A stretch of 64,000 nucleotides of DNA from Patiria pectinifera (taxonomy: Eukaryota > Echinodermata > Asteroidea > Valvatida > Asterinidae), in the NCBI GenBank assembly GCA_029964075.1, contig CM057134.1:23104905-23168904 (forward strand), given 5' to 3'. Made by a program: the position numbers and the translations under genes. A model generated the notes under the pieces. That model was not told where the DNA came from. It saw only the letters and a program-made list of their open reading frames with translations, and ran no database searches. How positions within the stretch are numbered: position 1 is the stretch's first letter; each line of letters opens with the position of its first letter. Below, in pieces: positions 49,001-61,000 of the stretch.

Positions 49001-52000
49001 AGAGTTATGGTGCTTTTACCATCAGCTACCCCACTCACACTGACCATCACCGAGCCCCGCCCTTTGTATTTTCTCATAATTGATTGTTTTCCTTGCATTT
49101 ATTTCTACAACAAATTCCTTTATTCTTACTTTAATTAAAGAACTTAAATCGTAGTTGCCCCTAAAATTAGAAGTAATTAGTAATAATTAGTAGAAATAAG
49201 TAGACGGATCCAATATTTCTTAATAAATTTATTTACTTGAAGCCTAAACATCTTCTCTCTCTACCAAGTTATTTGTTTGTCTCGCTGCGGAACCTGACCA
49301 TGCTACAATATCTTTGGATTTACAAAAGCAATCTCAATGAAATAAACGGAATTCTCAAGCTCAATCTATTACCTAGAAGATGGTGTAAACATCCGCAGAA
49401 AATGTTGGTTGTAAATTAGCAAAAATGGAGGGGTTTACATGCGCCATTTTTTTCAGAACTCTGTACAGTTGGGTGTCACCTGCATAAACTGCAGCATGGA
49501 TATCGTGAGAAGATATCACGTCTTCCAGCGACGCAGTATACAGAGCGAATAGTAAGGGGCCCACCATGGGAGCATGATCATCAATGTCTTGGAGTGCGCT
49601 CCTGTGCTGGTTGACAATATTATTGACTCCATCGGCTGGCTGCCGAAAGGAGGGGTGAATAGTTGATATTCTGTCGTACACTATCCATTTCTATGTTGTT
49701 TTTGTTCTATGTATGTTTATGGCATTTGATTTGTTTCGTAGTTGGGGATGGACGGGAAATATCAAGCAGGACGTTTACGGCTCGGTGATCAGATGGAAGG
49801 TCTTCACAGGTAGATAATGAGTGGATCAAGCTGTTGTCCTTGAGAGAAATTAGTAAGTCAAGGGTGTGGCCATTGACACGGGTAGGGATACCTACTGTAC
49901 ATGCTACACCAGATCATGAGTCTCCAGTAGCTGCCTGACAGTCATGGCAAAATGGTCATCCTTCCGATTGACATGAATATTGAAGTTAACTGTCAGCAGC
50001 AATCGTGATTCATGCATAGCAACGACATCAAGCAGAAAGCTCCATTCATTCAAAAACATCATTGGTGTGAACTTGTTCCGACTGGGCGGGGGTCTGTAGA
50101 TGACACACAGACGTAGTGAAGTTGAGGATGTTGTAAGCTGTACATCCATGCACTCATATGACGTGAAGGTCGGTGTTTCATTGAGTTTAACTTGAACACC
50201 AAATCGTACCAGGATAGCCATGGCACCCCGCCTGATCGACCATTTAGTCGAGGTACGTGATGCAAATCAAAGTTCGGCAAATGCTGCTTGAGGTCAGCAA
50301 TAATACGATCGTCACGGTCTTGTCCCGTCAGCCAAGTTTCGTAATCGCAAGAACATCTAAGTTGTGATGTATAACGAAGTCACAAAGAGCAGCAGACTTC
50401 GATTTGGCTTTGATAGAGCGTACATTCCACAAAGCAAAACGCAGTCGCGAGGGAGATTTGAGATTTCCAGTCATGGAGATCTGCACCAGGTTATTATTCT
50501 GGTTTATTCATATAAAAACACGAGGTAGGCAGCCACAAAAGAGTCGCTAATATAACCATGTTTACTCTTTACAGGAATTAAAAATTGTTAAATAGCAGTT
50601 AAATGGAGTAGAAGCATAAAATTACAACAAAGGATAGGATCATGTATACAGCACAAAACAGCACAATATTAAAAAAAAACTGATTTATAAACTTTTTTAA
50701 AAACTTTAAAATTGAAGACAGATCATTCAGGGAAGATGGTTTAATAAGAAGTACTCACTTGCACCTACATTGTAAACAATTAAGAATTACAAAAGTTTAA
50801 CTAAGACAGGAATTGTAGACTTCATGTATCTATCAGTCTTGCACTTGGGTACAACTAGCGTAGACGTGGAACTGTCTCTGAGTATTCTGGTAGTGGTGTT
50901 ATTCAATTTAAGAGGGGGGAGCATATTTCTAAATCTGGGGGAATGTAATAGTTTTGTGCCAAAGTTATACAGTAAGGTGTCTCTCCTAGTTTCAAGGCTA
51001 GAAATACCTAGAACGTCCAAAGCATTGGAGTAACTGTGATACTGATGAGAGCCTAACATAATGCCACAAGCACGTTTTTGTACATTTTCAGTTCTATAAG
51101 CCAGTTGTTTACTTATCGAGGTATGCCAGACTTGGCTGGCATACTCTAAAACTGGTCTGATGCAGCATATGAAGACCGAAACTAAGTCAGCCAAGGGAGC
51201 GTCATATTTCTTTAAGATACACAATGTAAATAATCTTCTAGAGGCTCTAGAGACAATATCAGCAACATGAATGTTCCATTTGAGATTACTCTGAATCGTG
51301 ACTCCCAAAAGTTTCATGTGATTAACCTTGTTTAGGGATATGTCATTAAGAGTAAACATGGGGTTAGGTGTAACTCGTCGTAGGAAACAGATCTTCATTA
51401 CTTGACATTTAGCAGGTTTGGGGAGAACATCGTTAGCTTTGGACCATTCTGAAAGTTCATCAAGATGGGATTGAAGTTGAGCATTTTCACCATATTTAAC
51501 TATATCCCCAAGGGTCAGGTCGTCCACGTATTTTCAACGTCTATGGCTTCCAATGGCAGCATCGTTAACTAGGACCAGAAATAATATAGGGCCTAACTTA
51601 GTTCCTTGCGGAACGCCACAATCAATGGTTTTGACAGAGGAAGTGTGATTACCGAGTTTGGTATTTTGGGTGCGATTGGAAAGGAAGCTGCAGACAATTG
51701 GAATAATTGAACGTCTAACCCCAAGGTTGATACGTTTCTTGATAATTATATTATGATTAACAAGATCAAAGGCTTTTGTGAAGTCAATCGCAGCAAGGTA
51801 AGCATACTGATTAGGTTTGTCAAGTCCCTCGTATACAGAATTTAACATATCCACCAGGTAATGAGTGGTAGAGCTGCCCTTAATGTTACCGTATTGTTTT
51901 GGATCAAGTTTTACAGAAATATCATTAATAATGCATTTGGCAGTAAAAGATTCAAAAATTCGAGCTAACACCGGTGTCAAGGAGATGGGCCTCAGTCAAG

Positions 52001-55000
52001 GCCGTAGGAAGCGGTACGGCAGGTACGGCTATGGCCGTACCAATAATAACAGGCCTATCTTTTTTTTTAAATGTATACAAGGCCTTGCATGGCCCCAAGG
52101 GTGGATTTTTTTTTGTTGGTTTCTAGATGCTCTGTGGTGCGATCTGAGGCAATTTCTGACCACTTTAACCATTTTTTTTTTAAAGGAAATGATGGTGGTG
52201 TAGGCCTATGCAGTACCTGCCTCTATTGCGACGACACTGAATGGTTTCCATTTTTGGGGGGGGGGGGTATGGCCCCCGTTGCCCTCCCCCAAATTTTTCT
52301 TGTGTTGTTTTTTGTGTTTTGTTTTGTTTTTGTGTTTGTGTTTAAAGGGAAAGGGCGTAATCATACATGTCGCCACTAGGCCTACATGTTAAGTTAAACG
52401 TAATGGCGATTGGCCGCCACCATGAATTTTAGTTGTCCTCAGACTCGTACTTGTGTTTTCTTAAAAAGAAGTGGTTTTCTAAATGAGAAAATAGCAAGGA
52501 AGAACCGGTTTTGTGCAAGCAAAATTCAGGGAATAATCCGTTGAAGTTAATATCTTGTTGGAAAATTCCAAAATCATTCAAAGAAAGTAATTACCGCTGT
52601 GAATCAGAGTTTATGAAGGGACGGAAAGTGGGATTTGCTATCAACAAGACCGTTCGTCATTCTTTACCTGATGGGATGTGAATCAATTGGAGGATGAGAG
52701 ACTCTGAGAGCTGATGTATTTTTTTTAGAAAAAAAAAACCTTAACAAATACGCTCGGCAGTTCAATCATGTACGTACACTGGTATCCATACCGGTGAATT
52801 AAATTTCTAAAAAATACATCAGCCCGCATAGCCTCTCGTCCTCCAATTTGATTCACATCCCATAAAAGGTAAATAATGAGGAACGGCCCTGTTGATGCTG
52901 ATAGCAAATCCCACTTTCCGTCCCTTCATTATAAACTCTGATTCACGGCGGCAACTTTCTTGAAATGATTTTGGAATTTTCCAACAAGATATTAGTATCA
53001 ACGGATTATTCCCTGAATTTTGCTTGCACAATACCGGTTCTTCCTTGCTATTTTCTCATTTAGAAAACCACTTCTTTTTAAGAAAACACAAGTACAAGTC
53101 TGAGGAAAACTAAAATTCATGGTTAAATTCTTAACGTGTAGTGCATGGCGACATGTATGATTACGCCCTTTCCCTGTAAACACAATCATGGTCAAGCTAA
53201 AGAGCACAAATCTAGAAAGAGAGTCAAGCTACAGTTTTTATGTAAAGTTCATCAAGTGACATATACTGGTTAAACTTGCAGATGTGCAGTTCTCCAAAAT
53301 GTGTCTTGTACAAATTACGAAGAATAAAATTCCCTGTATACATGCATAGTGTTGGGGGGAGTGGCTTTTTGGTTACATTTGGGAGGGATTGGGTCAAATC
53401 CTGGATCTGCCTCTGCAGGCCTGCCAACTCTAACACATTGAGCGTAAGACTCACACATTTCAGGTTATTCTCATGCTTTAACGCCGACATGGGATTTCTC
53501 ACGCAAAAAAATATACATGTATATATAAAAAGATAATTGACTCCAAACTTGAAAATGATGTTTAAATGATGATAGCTCAAAAAAAGGTTAAAGTGGTCAG
53601 AAATTGCCTCAGATCGCACCACAGAGCGTCTGGAATCCCCACGCCGTTAGGGCTTCGCGCTACGCGCTCACATCAACTAAGCTCCCTGCCCGGAGATGAG
53701 CCTGACCAATAAATTTTAGCTTCCTACGGGCCTGGCTTCAGTTGATCAAAAGACAAAACATGTTTAGTTTTAGGAACTGGTATGATAGTGGCAGTCTTCC
53801 ACAATTCAGGGAAATTACCCTCCCTCAGGCAAGAATTGAATACACATTTAAGTGGAAGGGCAAATTCGGGAGCGAATTCTTTTATCAGTCTGATAGGTAG
53901 GTCCGAAGGATGACCAGCCTTAGAGGATTTCAGTTTTTGAAGTGCTTTCAGAGCCTGCCCTTGATAAATTACTGGAGGTGGTGTTTCTGCTGGCAGGTAT
54001 GCAGGAAGACTTTCAAGCGCTAAAGCTGGTAGCTGATTGCATATTTCGGCAAATTGATTGTTAATAGCTTCAACTGTTCCTCTAGGATTCAATGTAGCTC
54101 CGGGAATAGTAGATGGTTTGGATTTAAGATGACACATCCTCTGTATGTGTTTGTGCCATTTAGCTGGCTGACAGTTCCCGAGGTTGTACACAGAGTCCGC
54201 GTAGAACTTTCTTTTGGCTTTGATTATGAGTTGATTCACTTTGTTGCGCAGCATACTACGCCATTCCCTCTGATCACCCCGAGTAAAAGCTTCCTGGCGG
54301 TTTCTGATAAGTCGTTTAATTTGTATAGTCATCCATGGCTTGTCCTTGAGTCGCAATACTGAACGGACTTCGGGAAAATGTTCCTCATATGCGTCATTGA
54401 TGGTAGATGAAAAATCCCTGAGCATGGCATCAGCTGACTGGTTTTGAAGTAATGCTGTCCCAATTACAGCCAGTCACCCATTGCCCGAATGACCGTACTG
54501 AAAAGTCTCGGTAGGGGCGCCTGTAGGTGGAAGTAGGCTTCACCGGTGGATATTCAGTCTTTGGATTGATGAGAATACAGCAGTGGTCACTACGTCCAAT
54601 TGGCGATAGTCGTTTGGGTTCAGTAAAAAATGTGGGGTGGTTGGTAAACATCTTATTCAGTATTGCATTGTGCCGAGTAGGAAAATTGATCACCTGTTCC
54701 ATATGTAAATTGCTTTCAATGGTGTTAGTTTTGAGATCATTAAAGTCTCCTAGTAGAATGATTGTGGCAGTTGCATCAATTGATTGGATATCGTCCACAG
54801 TTTGAAAAATGTGCTCCAGCATTTCATTGGCATAGGTAGATCCTGGAGGATAGTAAATCACTCCAATGTTACTGTTCCCGAACACCACATTCAGATCTTC
54901 GGAGAGGTTTAGACAAAGTACAGGGGACAAGCGTCCTGATATTCCACTTTTTTTTGTGGCAACCACCTCTGTATGTTCTACAAATCATTGTCCACCAAAC

Positions 55001-58000
55001 TGGCTTTCGAACAAGTTATGACAAATTTATTATAGCATGCTCTTGGTGGGGGTGGGGGGTCTCAAGGAGGTCAGTGTTGAGGTAAATATAAAAGAGATTT
55101 CGGATAACAAATTGACTATCAGCTAGGTCGAGGTTAAGGTCACTATCCCTCTATTTAAACCTATGTGTTTTGTGATTTTTTGTCTCAATGAAAATGGCAA
55201 TGAGTCGGTATCAAAAGAAGTAAAGCTAGCTCTCGGTGTGAAAGGTGGCAAAGGTGGCACAGGTTCAGATGTTGTTGAAAATATTGACCAGGTAATAATT
55301 TTTCATGAAAAAAATTTCAACAAATTTCCTTCAAGGTGGATAGGTTGGTATTTGTTTTAATGGTAAAACATACATGTAACAGATCGATTGTATTGTGGTT
55401 TGGAAAACATATGTATACCCAAACAATGAGGAAAAAAATGATGTGAGATACACATCAGGTTTGGCATGTTTATGTTATGTGTTCAGTGGAATTGAATTAA
55501 ACACTCACATTTGGAACCAGTAATTTTTTACTTTTAGGGAAAAAAGAGGGATAAACTTATCAGTTTTGTTGTTACATTCCTACTTTTCAAACTTGGTTTT
55601 GGCCTGATCATGAGAAAGAGTTATGCCCAAAGTGCGTATTTTAATTTCATGTTTTTGCAAAATTCCATCATTAAAAGTGTCTTATTTATGATCATTCAAC
55701 TATTTTCCCCCATCATATCTGTCATTCACACTGTTGGATATTGATGAAGGTATGAAAGTAGTTTTAAGCTCTGTTTTCTTCTTGATCTTGATAAAAAGGT
55801 GGAGAGTGGCATACTGCAAATGGATTCTGACGCGGAGGATGATACCATGGCCTTTTTTCACATGGATGACTCACAGAGAATTATTCAACTGGGTGATTAT
55901 GACATGATGTAAGTCAATTTTCATTTTCTGTATGAACTACATGTACTTGTCAAGCATATCTACTATATTTCATATTGTACCTATACAGTTGTACAAAAAA
56001 TTATGATAATGCGATTGAAATAAAATTGTGCTATCAATTTGTGCAATTATGAGTCTGAAACAGTTCCTTTGTCATTGTGGGTATGCTTTTAGTTGTCTTT
56101 TGTTTCATCTGTATATTAAAGATAACTTCTGTTTAATACATTTGTTTTTGTTTTGTTTAATAGCACACGTACCACAAACAACTAACTGGATGGACATCAT
56201 TTTTATTGATGTGCACAGACTCAGGGAATTATTTTTATTGTATGTCCCTGGCATATTACGTACCATAATGAAGCTTATGAATTTCACAATATAATTTAAA
56301 CAAAGTTATGTCAGGCAGATTTTGCAGCCATTTTTTTTGGCCTCCATTTGTTGAAAATATGTTTTGACTTGCACACACTTGTGGTATGATCCCCAGTTTG
56401 TCACTTGGGAAAATTATTCTTATTCATGGAAATAAAACCAAGTGGAAAATAAACTAAATTTAGTCTATTAGGAGCAGTATTTTGGGAGAAAAAAGTTTTC
56501 TATTTTTTGTCTTTCTTTTCATGTGATGGTTGGTGTAAACCATCTCCAGGAAATAATGGTAATTCCTCTTTTCCTTAAAATGACTGCATACTAAGCGTAA
56601 CAATGTCACATGATATTTGATGATAGTTTGGCAGTCTTGTTTTGAAAGATTGCAAATGGTAACCATTACCTTTCAGATCATGCATTTCAAGGACAGGGAA
56701 ACTTGCAATATTTCCTCACACATTGATTTTAAACAGAGTCTTAAGTGCATAACTACAACTACCTATGTCAAAATAATGTGGTTGTTTTTCATTCATTGTT
56801 AAAGGCAAGAATGCTCAGATATACAGGACTTATCTATTTTCTGGATTACACCCATAGTGTGAATGCATTTCATACCAGAGATGATGGGAAGAGTGAGTTA
56901 CAGATTGTATACAGAGTGAATCCTCCAGTCATGAAAACAAAGCTTCAAGGAGAAAAAGAACAGATGACAAATTGGGAGACAACATTATCAGGTCGGAGAG
57001 TGAGTACTCAATGGCGGAAACAGCTAAGAGTACGAAATGTGAGTGTCACAATGTAGTAAAACTTGTGTTTGTTGAATGTCTGAAGAGCCGCTTTAGCAAG
57101 TAGGGATTTGAGAGAGGAAACACATTACCCTGTCTATAGTGTGTGAACATTACCTTGTACTTGTGCTGGTCTTGTGCTGGTCTTGTGTTGGTCTTGTGCT
57201 GGTCTTGTGATGGTCTTGTGATGGTCTTGTGGTGGTCTTGTGCTGGTCTTGTGCTGGTCTTGTGCTGGTCTTGTGCTGGTCTTGTGCTGGTCTTGTGCTG
57301 GTCTTGTGCTGGTCTTGTGCTCGTCTTGTGCTGGTCTTGTGCTGGTCTTGTGCTGGTCTTGTGCTGGTTTTGTGCTGGTCTTGTGTTGGTCTTGTGTTGG
57401 TCCTGTGTTGGTCCTGTGTTGGTCTTGTGATGGTCTTGTAATGTTCTTGTGTTGGTCTTGTGTTGGTCTTGTGTTGGTCTTGTGTTGGTCTTGTGATGGT
57501 CTTGTGATGGTCTTGTGCTGGTCTTGTGCTGGTCTTGTGCTGGTCTTGTGATGGTCTTGTGTTGGTCTTGTGTTGGTCTTGTGTTGGTCTTGTGTTGGTC
57601 TTGTGTTGGTCTTGTAATGGTCTTGTGTTGGTCTTGTGGTGGTCTTGTGGTGGTCTTGTCTTGTGGTGGTCCTGTGTTGGTCTTGTGATGGTCCTGTGTT
57701 GATCTTGTGTTGGTCTTGTGTTGGTCTTGTGTTGGTCTTGTGCTGGTCTTGTGATGGTCTTGAGTTGGTCTTGTGTTGGTCTTGTGATGGTCTTGTGATG
57801 GCTTGTGATGGTCTTGTGATGGTCTTGTGATGGTCTTGTGATGGTCTTGTGTTGGTCTTGTGGTGGTCTTGTGTTGGTCTTGTGATGGTCTTGTGTTGGT
57901 CATGTGTTGGTCTTGTGTTGGTCTTGTGTTGGTCTTGTGTTGGTCTTGTGTTGGTCTTGTGTTGGTCTTGTTTTTGGTCTTGTGATGGTCTTGTGATGGT

Positions 58001-61000
58001 CTTGTGATGGTCTTGGAGGGTCTCAACTACAAAACTGGTCAGTGATGATGTTACATTTTGTTGAAGTGTTTATACAAGTTTAGTTTGAATTAGGAGAAAA
58101 TAAAATCTGCAGTTGCTATACTTTGGTGAAAGAGGGAGAGGGGAGTTGCCTCCCTGGATTGTACTATATTTGTGCTAGATAAAGTTCTTTCAACCTGCGT
58201 TCATGTGTTGGGCGATGCCGTGTGAGAATTAAAAAAAACATTTGATTGCATTTGCTAACAGAACCACCGTTTCCAGTAAGCATAGCAAGAGGCATGCTAA
58301 CACATAAATAGAAATCTCTATACGTGTGTGCACCGTGTGCACAATTTTCTGCTATAGCTAGCACAACTGTTCTGCTTACAGATAAACAATGCCATGAAAT
58401 GTGGCCCCGTTCTCATTTAACATGAGTGTTGGTCTTGTGGTGGTCTTGTGTTGGTCTTGTGGTGGTCTTGTAATGGTCTTGTGTTGGTCTTGTGTTGGTC
58501 TTGTGTTGGTCTTGTGTTGGTCTTGTGTTGGTCTTGTGATGGTCTTGTGCTGGTCTTGTGCTGGTCTTGTGTTGGTCTTGTGCTGGTTTTGTGCTGGTCA
58601 TGTGTTGGTCTTGTGTTGGTCCTGTGTTGGTCCTGTGTTGGTCTTGTGGTGGTCTTGTGTTGGTCTTGTGTTGGTCTTGTGATGGTCTTGTGCTGGTCTT
58701 GTGATGGTCTTGTGCTGGTCTTGTGCTGGTCTTGTGATGGTCTTGTGTTGGTCTTGTGTTGGTCTTGTGTTGGTCTTGTGTTGGTCTTGTGTTGGTCTTG
58801 TGTTGGTCTTGTGTTGTCTTGTGGTGGTCTTGTGGTGGTCTTGTCTTGTGGTGGTCCTGTGTTGGTCTTGTGATGGTCCTGTGTTGGTCTTGTGATGGTC
58901 CTGTGTTGGTCTTGTGTTGGTCTTGTGTTGGTCTTGTGCTGGTCTTGTGATGGTCTTGAGTTGGTCTTGTGTTGGTCTTGTGATGGTCTTGTGTTGGTCT
59001 TGTGATGGTCTTGTGTTGGTCATGTGTTGGTCTTGTGTTGGTCTTGTGTTGGTCTTGTGTTGGTCTTGTTTTTGGTCTTGTGATGGTCTTGTGATGGTCT
59101 TGTGATGGTCTTGGAGGGTCTCAACTACAAAACTGGTTCAGTGATGATGTTACATTTTGTTGAAGTGTTTATACAAGTTTAGTTTGAATTAGGAGAAAAT
59201 AAAGTCTGCAGTTGCTATACTTTGGTGAAAGAGGGAGAGGGGAGTTGCCTCCCTGGATTGTACTATATTTGTGCTAGATAAAGTTCTTTCAACCTGCGTT
59301 CATGTGTTGGGCGATGCCGTGTGAGAATTAAAAAAAACACTTGATTGCATTTGCTAACAGAACCACCGTTTCCAGTAAGCATAGCAAGAGGCATGCTAAC
59401 ACATAAATAGAAATCTTTATGTGTGCACCGTGTGCACAATTTTCTGCTATAGTTAGCACAACTGTTCTGCTTACAGATAAACAATGCCATGAAATGTGGC
59501 CCCGTTCTCATTTAACATGCTCTATGGAATTTGTACCATGGTCTTGATCTATGTTGATTTAAGTCAAATTTGTCTGTTAAGTAACTTTATGAAAAGCGAC
59601 TTTGAATTGTTTCTTTCCCACTTTCCAGAAAATCAGAGATGTTAATTATGACAGTGAACTTGACTTCTTGTTGGTGACATTTGTAACAACAGCTGGCTAT
59701 TCACCTGTGGGAGCTAACGGAAGAGTAGGAATCCACTGTAACCAGACGGGCCGGTTGCTAAAGATGGCAGACCTGGATACTGTGGATTGTCATGTACCTG
59801 TATGTCTTTTTCCTTATTTTGAGCGCACAATTGCGGAAACGCCTTTTGTTTTTATTTTTTAAAATTTTATTGGCTTTTCCGCATAGTTGCGAAAAAGCCT
59901 TTAGTTTTTGTTCTGTCCTAGCACTTTTCCCCATGCCTAAACACAATCTACATGCATTGTAAGTTGTTTGTTGTGCCACATTCAGAACAAACAGCCAAGT
60001 CGTGTACAGACTGCAGGGTTTTTCTACCACAACATGAGGGATTTGTACACAGCTTACTTAATACTTACTGAAATTGAATAAGGCAAGGAACTTGGTCATA
60101 GGGTCCAAAAATGTTGTTGTGATCAATGAGGAATAACTGCACAACCGACAATTTTCAAAATTGACCTCATGGTTTTGTGGTTATTTCAAAAATAGTCAAA
60201 CAGACACTTTTCTTTGGACATACTGTATATCAGACAGTGGTTACAGAGAGGGCTGTGTTGGACGTGTGATACTCAGAATACTTTTTCACAGGCGAATTTA
60301 CTGCAAACCTGTTTTAAAGTTACACATCTAGTTTGTTTTAGTGCCACTTCAGATAAAATGCACCACTTTTAAACGTCTTCCCAAGGAGATCACAGTTTAA
60401 TGCAGCATTGAATGGCCTAACATTACTTTAAAGGTGCATGTCACAAATCTGTTTTCCTGGTAATACTAATGACTACTATACCTAAAGTTTGGCCAAAGTG
60501 AATTATAAACCAGTGGAACAGGTATGCTTTTCTAATTATACATAATTGGAAATGCAGAGTTTCCAAAATTTAAGTATTTTGTCTTGTGACTAAGTAAATT
60601 TGCCAGTGTCTAAGAGCAAAAAACAATTCCAAATGCACCAGTTCTATTTAGAATTTTCCTCTTTCGTATTGGCAAGTATTGCAAACCTGGTTTAAAGGTA
60701 TCAAGCTTGTTTAAGTGAGTGCCATTTCAGTAAAGATTCACCACTGTTAAACATCTTGTCCTTTCATGAACAAAGCTATCAGCTTTTAATGCAGTTATGC
60801 AAACATATCTCTAAAACTACTGAAGCTGTGTACTTACTTTTTGGACTAAAAATGCTACTCTATGCACAGTTTAAAACAAGCAGTATAGGTAATGAATTGT
60901 CCTCGTGTCTTTTAAGAAAATGGAAAAAATAAAAAGGTTCATGATTACTGATTGCATGAGCAAAAAATAAGTTGGTTTTTTTTAAATAGGACTTTTTAGG

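Larger units (their letters stand above)
50495..55015 (-). mobile_element. CR1-like LINE (minus), split by a hAT foldback element
   Basis: It reads from endonuclease near 54966 to a 3' end near 50495 (complement ends gaataaaccagaataataac). Gene order is endonuclease, linker, RT, C-terminal domain. A 1.74-kb insert (51997-53734) sits inside the RT. The 5' end is truncated: the first third of the endonuclease is missing. No target duplication was identified. Confidence 0.82.

Noticed and set aside
48766..49098. 110-codon minus-strand frame
   Set aside because: Isolated, no domain and no repeat family; probably chance in a GC-richer strip.
57046..58026. 326-codon open frame on the minus strand (DQHKTNTRPTQ-type repeats) and similar frames at 58598-59023
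   Set aside because: The frame is a by-product of a 12-base minisatellite with no stop in several phases. There is no start context, domain or non-repeat coding sequence, and it lies in an intron.
57143..59105. Long plus-strand frames of LVLCWSC-type repeats, which look like membrane segments
   Set aside because: Same minisatellite read on the other strand. The hydrophobic periodicity comes from the repeat unit.
57155..59110. CRISPR-like regular repeats
   Set aside because: Units are contiguous 12-mers without unique spacers, in a eukaryotic intron.
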